This document shows, in pieces, positions 4,694-8,722 of a stretch of 8,722 bases of DNA. The stretch's first letter is position 1; each line of letters begins with the position of its first letter. Below the pieces are notes generated by a model that saw only the letters and a program-made list of their open reading frames with translations, did not search any database and was not told the DNA's origin. This DNA comes from PGYU01 sp964637845 (lineage in GTDB: Bacteria; Bacteroidota; Ignavibacteria; Kapaibacteriales; UBA2268): positions 1 through 8,722 of the forward strand of contig CAZWXI010000103.1 in NCBI GenBank assembly GCA_964637845.1. The letters run 5' to 3'. Position numbers and translations under genes: made by a program.

Positions 4694-6742
4694 ATGGAAG
4701 TGAACGAAATCTTACCCGAAATCAATAACAACAACGATTACAGCGAAGACAGCATAAAAGTTTTGGAAGGTTTGGAAGCAGTACGCAAGCGTCCGGCAAT
4801 GTACATCGGTGATGTCGGCGATAGAGGGCTGCATCATTTAATTCAAGAAGTTGTTGACAATTCGATAGATGAAACTTTGGCGGGATATTGTAAAAATATT
4901 CTTGTGAAATTATACAAAAACGGTGCTTGCTCGATTGAAGACGACGGTAGAGGAATTCCGACAGGACCGCACCCCGTAAAGAAGATTTCTACTCTACAAG
5001 TTGTCATGTGTACATTACACGCAGGCGGTAAGTTTGATAAGAATACATACAAAGTCTCGGGTGGGTTGCATGGTGTTGGCGTTTCTTGCGTCAATGCTTT
5101 GTCTGAATATGCCGAAGTGATAGTAAAACGAGACGGCAAAATTTTCAAACAAACCTATGAAGAAGGTATTCCTACATCCGAAGTTAAAGAAATAGGTGAA
5201 ACAACTGAACGAGGTACTTATGTCTATTTCCTTCCCGATAAGTCATTATTCAAGACAACAGAGTTTAAATTCGACAGAACTGCCGAGCGTTTGCGCGAAC
5301 TGGCTTTCTTGAATCCCGAAGTAACAATTACGTTGGTTGACGAAAGACCCGAAGACGGTCAGATAAAAGAATCTTATCATTACGAGGGTGGTCTAATTGA
5401 TTTTGTCAAATATATAGACAGTCATAATACGGCAATAGTCGATACTATTTATATCAAGGGAAGTGAAGCTGGTGAATCGGGGGCAGAAACAGTCGTCGAA
5501 ATTGCTTTTCATTATAACAATGCATATAATGAAAATGTCCTTTCGTATGTTAATAATATTAACACGATAGAAGGAGGAACACATGTTTCGGGATTTCGCT
5601 CGGCCCTTACCAGGACATTAAACCAGTACGCAACACACCTAAATAAAAAGAACAACAAAGTCCAACTTGTCGGAGACGATTTTCGTGAAGGTTTGACAGC
5701 CATAATTTCTATAAAGGTAGCCGAGCCACAATTTGAAGGTCAAACCAAAACTAAACTCGGAAATGGTGAAGTAGAAGGCATCGTTCGCTCAATTGTAAAT
5801 GATAAGTTAACACAATTCCTTGATTCAAACCCCGCATCAGCTAAGAGAATCATTGAAAAAGCCATACTAGCGGCAGAAGCCCGCATCGCCGCAAAAAAAT
5901 CACGCGAACTCGTTCGCCGGAAAAATGCTCTAGAGAATTCAACACTTCCGGGTAAATTAGCCGATTGTTCGCTGAATTCTCCCCAAGATACCGAAATCTA
6001 TATAGTTGAGGGAGATTCTGCGGGAGGATCTGCAAAGCAAGGTCGTGATAGAAGATTCCAAGCTATTCTACCTTTGAAAGGAAAAATTCTAAATGTACAA
6101 AAAGCACGCATAAACAAAATACTCGAAAACGAAGAAATTAGAACCATCATTACAGCACTCGGCTCAGGTTTCGGTGAAGACTTCGACCCAAAAAAATTAC
6201 GCTACGGCAAAATCATTCTCATGGCTGATGCCGACGTTGACGGCTCTCATATAAGGACACTTCTTTTGACTTTGTTTTTCAATTACATGAAAGATTTAAT
6301 CATCGAAGGTAAATTATATATAGCTCAACCGCCTCTCTATAAGCTCAAAAAAGGCAAGATGGAATTTTATGCCTACAATGACTCCCAAAGAGATGAAATA
6401 CTCGAAAGAATGCGAAAGGAGATGTCAAAATATAAACCTGAAGAACTGATAAACGACACAGAAAATGCTGAAGAAGTCGAAGAAGACAATGAAAATGAAC
6501 TTATTCTAAGTGCTAAAAAAGACGGTATTCAGATTTCGAGATTTAAAGGCTTAGGGGAGATGAATCCTGAACAATTGTGGGACACTACTATGAATCCTGA
6601 AACAAGAACTTTACTTCAAGTGACTTTGGGAGAAGCTATTCAGGCGTCAATGGTTTTCCATACCTTAATGGGTGATAAGGTCGAACCACGTCGTGAATTT
6701 ATTGAAAGAAATGCGCATTATGTCAAAAATTTGGATGTATAA
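4694..6742 (+). CDS. gyrB: DNA gyrase subunit B
   Basis: GyrB is the ATPase subunit of gyrase, which with GyrA introduces negative supercoils. The 682-residue protein has the full set of motifs: GHKL ATP site with EVVDNSIDE (Glu52 as likely catalytic base, Asn56 for Mg), DDGRGIP (83-89), GGLHGVG (123-129), the QTKTKLGN loop (350-357, Lys352), TOPRIM motifs EGDSAGG (Glu439) and DADVDGSHIR (Asp512, Asp514), and the C-terminal RFKGLGEMNPEQLWDTTMNPETR. The GyrB-type ILNVQKA after LPLKGK, rather than the ParE-type sequence, identifies it as gyrase. It belongs to the short class lacking the 170-residue insert of E. coli GyrB. An acidic stretch at about 582-602 (Glu/Asp/Asn-rich) appears to be an insertion before the RFKGLGEM motif. 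AGGAT at 4684-4688 lies upstream of the ATG as a weak ribosome binding site. The next gene starts one base after the stop. Confidence 0.97.
   Translation: MEVNEILPEINNNNDYSEDSIKVLEGLEAVRKRPAMYIGDVGDRGLHHLIQEVVDNSIDETLAGYCKNILVKLYKNGACSIEDDGRGIPTGPHPVKKISTLQVVMCTLHAGGKFDKNTYKVSGGLHGVGVSCVNALSEYAEVIVKRDGKIFKQTYEEGIPTSEVKEIGETTERGTYVYFLPDKSLFKTTEFKFDRTAERLRELAFLNPEVTITLVDERPEDGQIKESYHYEGGLIDFVKYIDSHNTAIVDTIYIKGSEAGESGAETVVEIAFHYNNAYNENVLSYVNNINTIEGGTHVSGFRSALTRTLNQYATHLNKKNNKVQLVGDDFREGLTAIISIKVAEPQFEGQTKTKLGNGEVEGIVRSIVNDKLTQFLDSNPASAKRIIEKAILAAEARIAAKKSRELVRRKNALENSTLPGKLADCSLNSPQDTEIYIVEGDSAGGSAKQGRDRRFQAILPLKGKILNVQKARINKILENEEIRTIITALGSGFGEDFDPKKLRYGKIILMADADVDGSHIRTLLLTLFFNYMKDLIIEGKLYIAQPPLYKLKKGKMEFYAYNDSQRDEILERMRKEMSKYKPEELINDTENAEEVEEDNENELILSAKKDGIQISRFKGLGEMNPEQLWDTTMNPETRTLLQVTLGEAIQASMVFHTLMGDKVEPRREFIERNAHYVKNLDV
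6733..6737 (+). promoter_or_regulatory. Ribosome binding site for the hydrolase, inside the end of gyrB
   Basis: GGATG at 6733-6737 lies 6 bases before the ATG at 6744 and falls in the last codons of gyrB. It supports 6744 over the in-frame upstream ATG codons at 6672, 6711, 6720 and 6735, which would overlap gyrB further. Confidence 0.45.
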
Positions 6743-6743
6743 A

Positions 6744-8072
6744 ATGACAAAGAACTTATTTATTCCGTTGTTTATGATAATGTTTAATTTGAATCTTTTC
6801 TCCGGACAGGTTGAAATAGCAGAAGATTTCCTAAGGAAATTTTTCCAAGGTAAGATTGAAGAAGTTCACTCTAAACTTGATTCCGCTGTAAAATCACAAA
6901 TCACTTTAGAGCAGTTGGAAATGATTCACGGGCAAATCATGTTTCAATTTGGAGAAATGAAGAATTTTCTCGAACCAATCAGAAACGTATTTGGAGAAAA
7001 CACTGTATTTGTAATACCTGTAATCTTCGACAAAGGGGCATTAGACGGGACTGTTTCTGTCAGAAAAGATGGTATGATAACAGGTTTTTATCTTGCACCA
7101 CGCTCTCAGACAATACCATACGTCAAAGCTGAATACGTAGATACGACCAAATTTAAGGAAATCAATACTGAATTCGCTTATTCTTATTACCCAATTCCCG
7201 GTACAATGTCTTTACCCAAGAATGCTGACAAAACTCCCGTTGTTATATTAGTTCATGGCTCAGGGCCACATGACCGCGATGAATCAATTGGTCCGAATAA
7301 GGTTTTCAGGGATCTAGCCTGGGGTCTTTCTTCAAACGGTATTGCCGTACTACGATACGATAAGCGAACATTTGCTCATGCAACGATACTTATGGACCAT
7401 ATTGATGAACTCGACCTGAATTTCGAAGCCATTGAGGATGCTGTTGCCGCTGTTGAATATCTTTATGAAAATAGCGAAAAATACAATATTGACAAAAATC
7501 AAATCTTTGTGCTTGGTCATAGCCTTGGTGGCTCTTTGATACCGAGAATTCACAAAAAGCAGCCCAAGGCTAAAGGATTTATTTCAATGGCGGGAACAGG
7601 CAGGAAAATGGATGAAGTGCTGCTTGACCAATATAATTATCTTTTTTCGCTAGACGGTGAAATTAGTTCTGAGGAACAAGCAATAGTCAACGATTTGAAA
7701 TATAAATTGAGTATGGCGTATTCACAGGAACTTGATTTGAATACATCTCGCGATTCACTACCCTTAGGACTGCCACCGTTCTATTGGCTTGATTTCCGTA
7801 CTTTAGACGGCAAGAAAGAGTTCCAGGTTGTTGATAAGCCAATATTAGTCCTACAAGCCGAAAGAGATTATCAAGTTACTGAAGCAGATTTTAAAATCAT
7901 CAAAGAAGCACTAAAAAACAACAAGCAAGCAAAATTTATTTCATATCCCGGATTAAATCATTTATTCATTCATGGCGAAAATAAGAGCAATCCGAATGAA
8001 TATTATATACAAGGAAATGTTGATAAAAAAGTTATTGATGACATTGTTAATTGGATAAATAATATTGAATGA
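6744..8072 (+). CDS. Exported alpha/beta hydrolase with N-terminal DUF3887-like domain
   Basis: From ATG 6744 the product is 442 residues. It begins with a signal peptide (MTKN, then a hydrophobic run LFIPLFMIMFNLNLF to about 19, probable cleavage near Gly21), so it should act in the periplasm. Residues about 24-118 resemble DUF3887: AEDFLRKFFQGKIEEVHSKL, later FGEMKNF and a two-strand end with GMITGFYLAP. The alpha/beta hydrolase domain follows, with the oxyanion-side HGSGPHDRDE (171-180), nucleophile elbow GHSLGG with Ser260, likely acid Asp375 in QAERDYQV and likely base His406 in PGLNHLF. This is the same architecture as many uncharacterised secreted S9-like esterases or peptidases of Bacteroidota and Firmicutes; the substrate cannot be told. 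It starts one base after gyrB, so it is probably co-transcribed with it, though a functional link is unlikely. Longer starts inside gyrB (ATG 6720) would also preserve a signal-like N-terminus. Confidence 0.85.
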   Translation: MTKNLFIPLFMIMFNLNLFSGQVEIAEDFLRKFFQGKIEEVHSKLDSAVKSQITLEQLEMIHGQIMFQFGEMKNFLEPIRNVFGENTVFVIPVIFDKGALDGTVSVRKDGMITGFYLAPRSQTIPYVKAEYVDTTKFKEINTEFAYSYYPIPGTMSLPKNADKTPVVILVHGSGPHDRDESIGPNKVFRDLAWGLSSNGIAVLRYDKRTFAHATILMDHIDELDLNFEAIEDAVAAVEYLYENSEKYNIDKNQIFVLGHSLGGSLIPRIHKKQPKAKGFISMAGTGRKMDEVLLDQYNYLFSLDGEISSEEQAIVNDLKYKLSMAYSQELDLNTSRDSLPLGLPPFYWLDFRTLDGKKEFQVVDKPILVLQAERDYQVTEADFKIIKEALKNNKQAKFISYPGLNHLFIHGENKSNPNEYYIQGNVDKKVIDDIVNWINNIE

Positions 8073-8122
8073 TATTTCTCAATAATACTTTACCAATTAA
8101 CTAAAAATTAACATAAATTAAA

Positions 8123-8130
8123 TATGTTTG
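8123..8130 (+). promoter_or_regulatory. Possible -7 promoter element of the response regulator gene
   Basis: TATGTTTG fits TAnnTTTG exactly and lies 33 bases before the ATG at 8164, in the 91-base gap after the hydrolase gene. This is a good distance for a Bacteroidota promoter. No strong -33 element is visible, the closest being TTAAC near 8097. Confidence 0.45.
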
Positions 8131-8149
8131 TACTTGTTTTTGCAAACAT
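8124..8149. repeat. Inverted repeat over the response regulator promoter
   Basis: ATGTTTG (8124-8130) and CAAACAT (8143-8149) are perfect inverted copies, 7 bases each with a 12-base spacer. The left arm overlaps the predicted -7 element. This could be an operator, perhaps for autoregulation, or a weak hairpin in the leader. In AT-rich DNA a 7-base arm can also arise by chance. Confidence 0.35.
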
Positions 8150-8163
8150 TTGAGAAAATTCCT

Positions 8164-8722
8164 ATGCAATCAGATGCAAGTTTTATGTCCGACATACCAA
8201 ATATGAAAGTGGCACCTACCAAATTAATAGCAATAGTTGATGATGAGCCAGATATTGTGGAATTGGTGTCAATACATTTGGTCAAAGCAGGATATAAAGT
8301 TAAGTCTTTCGACGGTGCCGAGAATTTATTTAAATTCCTTAAGACAAACGTTCCTGATTTGTTCGTACTTGATTTGATGCTTCCCGACGCTGATGGTTTT
8401 GAAATTTGCAAATACTTAAAAAAAGAAGAAAAGTTTTCGAATATTCCGGTGATAATGCTTACTGCCCGAAGCGATGAAATGGATAAAGTTTTAGGACTTG
8501 AACTTGGTGCTGATGATTATGTAACTAAACCATTCTCGCCACGCGAGCTTGTTGCACGTGTGAAAGTCGTATTACGCCGTGAAGATAAGTCGCATAAGTC
8601 CCAAAAAATCAAAATAGGTGATATTCTTGAAATTGACCTTCAAAAATACGATATTTTCGTTGATAATGTGAAAGTTGAACTTACTTCTACTGAATTCAGA
8701 ATTCTAAAACTATTATCTGAAC
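8164..8722 (+). CDS. Two-component response regulator, OmpR/PhoB family (C-terminus cut off)
   Basis: An open frame of 186 codons runs off the right edge. After a short extra N-terminus (about 20 residues) comes a receiver domain: the acidic pair Asp26-Asp27 in IVDDEPD, phosphoacceptor Asp70 in FVLDLMLPDADGFE, Thr100 in IPVIMLTAR, and Lys122 in DDYVTKPFSPRELVARV. A linker follows, then the start of a winged-helix DNA-binding domain: IKIGDILEIDLQKYDIFVDNVKVELTSTEFRIL, the usual first strands and first helix of the OmpR/PhoB effector domain. All phosphorylation residues are present, so it should be controlled by a sensor kinase, possibly encoded just downstream beyond the edge. GAG at 8152-8154 lies 9 bases before ATG 8164; later ATGs at 8185 and 8203 would remove the extra N-terminus but lack a ribosome site. 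The wording of the motifs is PhoB-like, but the signal sensed is unknown. Confidence 0.92.
   Translation, partial: MQSDASFMSDIPNMKVAPTKLIAIVDDEPDIVELVSIHLVKAGYKVKSFDGAENLFKFLKTNVPDLFVLDLMLPDADGFEICKYLKKEEKFSNIPVIMLTARSDEMDKVLGLELGADDYVTKPFSPRELVARVKVVLRREDKSHKSQKIKIGDILEIDLQKYDIFVDNVKVELTSTEFRILKLLSE

Noticed and set aside
4694..6742. Topoisomerase IV subunit ParE instead of GyrB
   Set aside because: The TOPRIM region reads LPLKGKILNVQKA and the C-terminal motifs match GyrB. The cluster with dnaN, recF and dciA also fits gyrB.
6672..6743. Longer start for the hydrolase, overlapping gyrB by up to 71 bases
   Set aside because: The extra residues (MIRSNHVVNL...) merely read the conserved gyrB end in another frame. 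The ATG at 6744 gives a clean signal peptide and has a ribosome site at good spacing.
8118..8411. 97-residue minus-strand frame at the right end
   Set aside because: It is antisense to the receiver domain of the response regulator and has a low-complexity Ser/Thr/Lys-rich translation.
6744..8722. A toxin, defence or signalling system formed by the hydrolase and the response regulator
   Set aside because: They are separated by 91 bases with an independent promoter candidate. The hydrolase has a standard catalytic triad and signal peptide, and nothing else in the window suggests a shared system.
1..8722. tRNA or rRNA genes, CRISPR arrays, insertion sequences, prophage or integration sites
   Set aside because: Nearly the whole window is occupied by recognisable core genes. 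The gaps (53, 126, about 116, 46 and 91 bases) are too short or lack the repeats and folds these would need.

Overview
The window is AT-rich bacterial chromosome holding an ordinary set of core genes: eight complete protein genes, plus the edge of one gene at each end. Three things suggest a member of the Bacteroidota/Chlorobiota (FCB) group. Several start regions carry octamers of the form TAnnTTTG, which is the -7 promoter element of that group. Most starts have weak or no Shine-Dalgarno sequence. The order recF then a DUF721/DciA gene then gyrB, with separate purS and purQ genes, fits Ignavibacteria- or Kapabacteria-like lineages better than typical Bacteroidales. This placement is inferred from memory of gene orders, not from a database search.

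Left part (1-1787, all minus strand, read right to left): psd (phosphatidylserine decarboxylase), pssA (phosphatidylserine synthase), purS and the first eight codons of purQ. psd and pssA are 7 bases apart and together make phosphatidylethanolamine from CDP-diacylglycerol and serine. purS and purQ are 2 bases apart and encode two subunits of the FGAM synthase of purine synthesis.

A 126-base AT-rich divergent region (1788-1913) separates this group from a plus-strand replication and repair cluster: dnaN (beta clamp), recF (gap repair), dciA (DUF721, helicase-loading factor) and gyrB (gyrase B subunit). recF and dciA overlap by ATGA. dnaN and recF are separated by about 116 bases that contain a strong GAAA-capped hairpin. 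gyrB has its own likely promoter with two tandem TAnnTTTG octamers. dnaA, the usual partner upstream of dnaN, is not there, and I find no convincing DnaA-box cluster in the window.

Right part (6744-8722, plus strand): one base after gyrB comes an exported alpha/beta hydrolase with an N-terminal DUF3887-like domain. After a 91-base gap comes an OmpR/PhoB-type response regulator that runs off the window. A small inverted repeat overlaps its predicted promoter. I see no mobile elements, CRISPR arrays, RNA genes, defence genes or signs of recent transfer, and no undescribed multi-gene system. The findings are therefore modest observations about gene organisation, starts and small structures.
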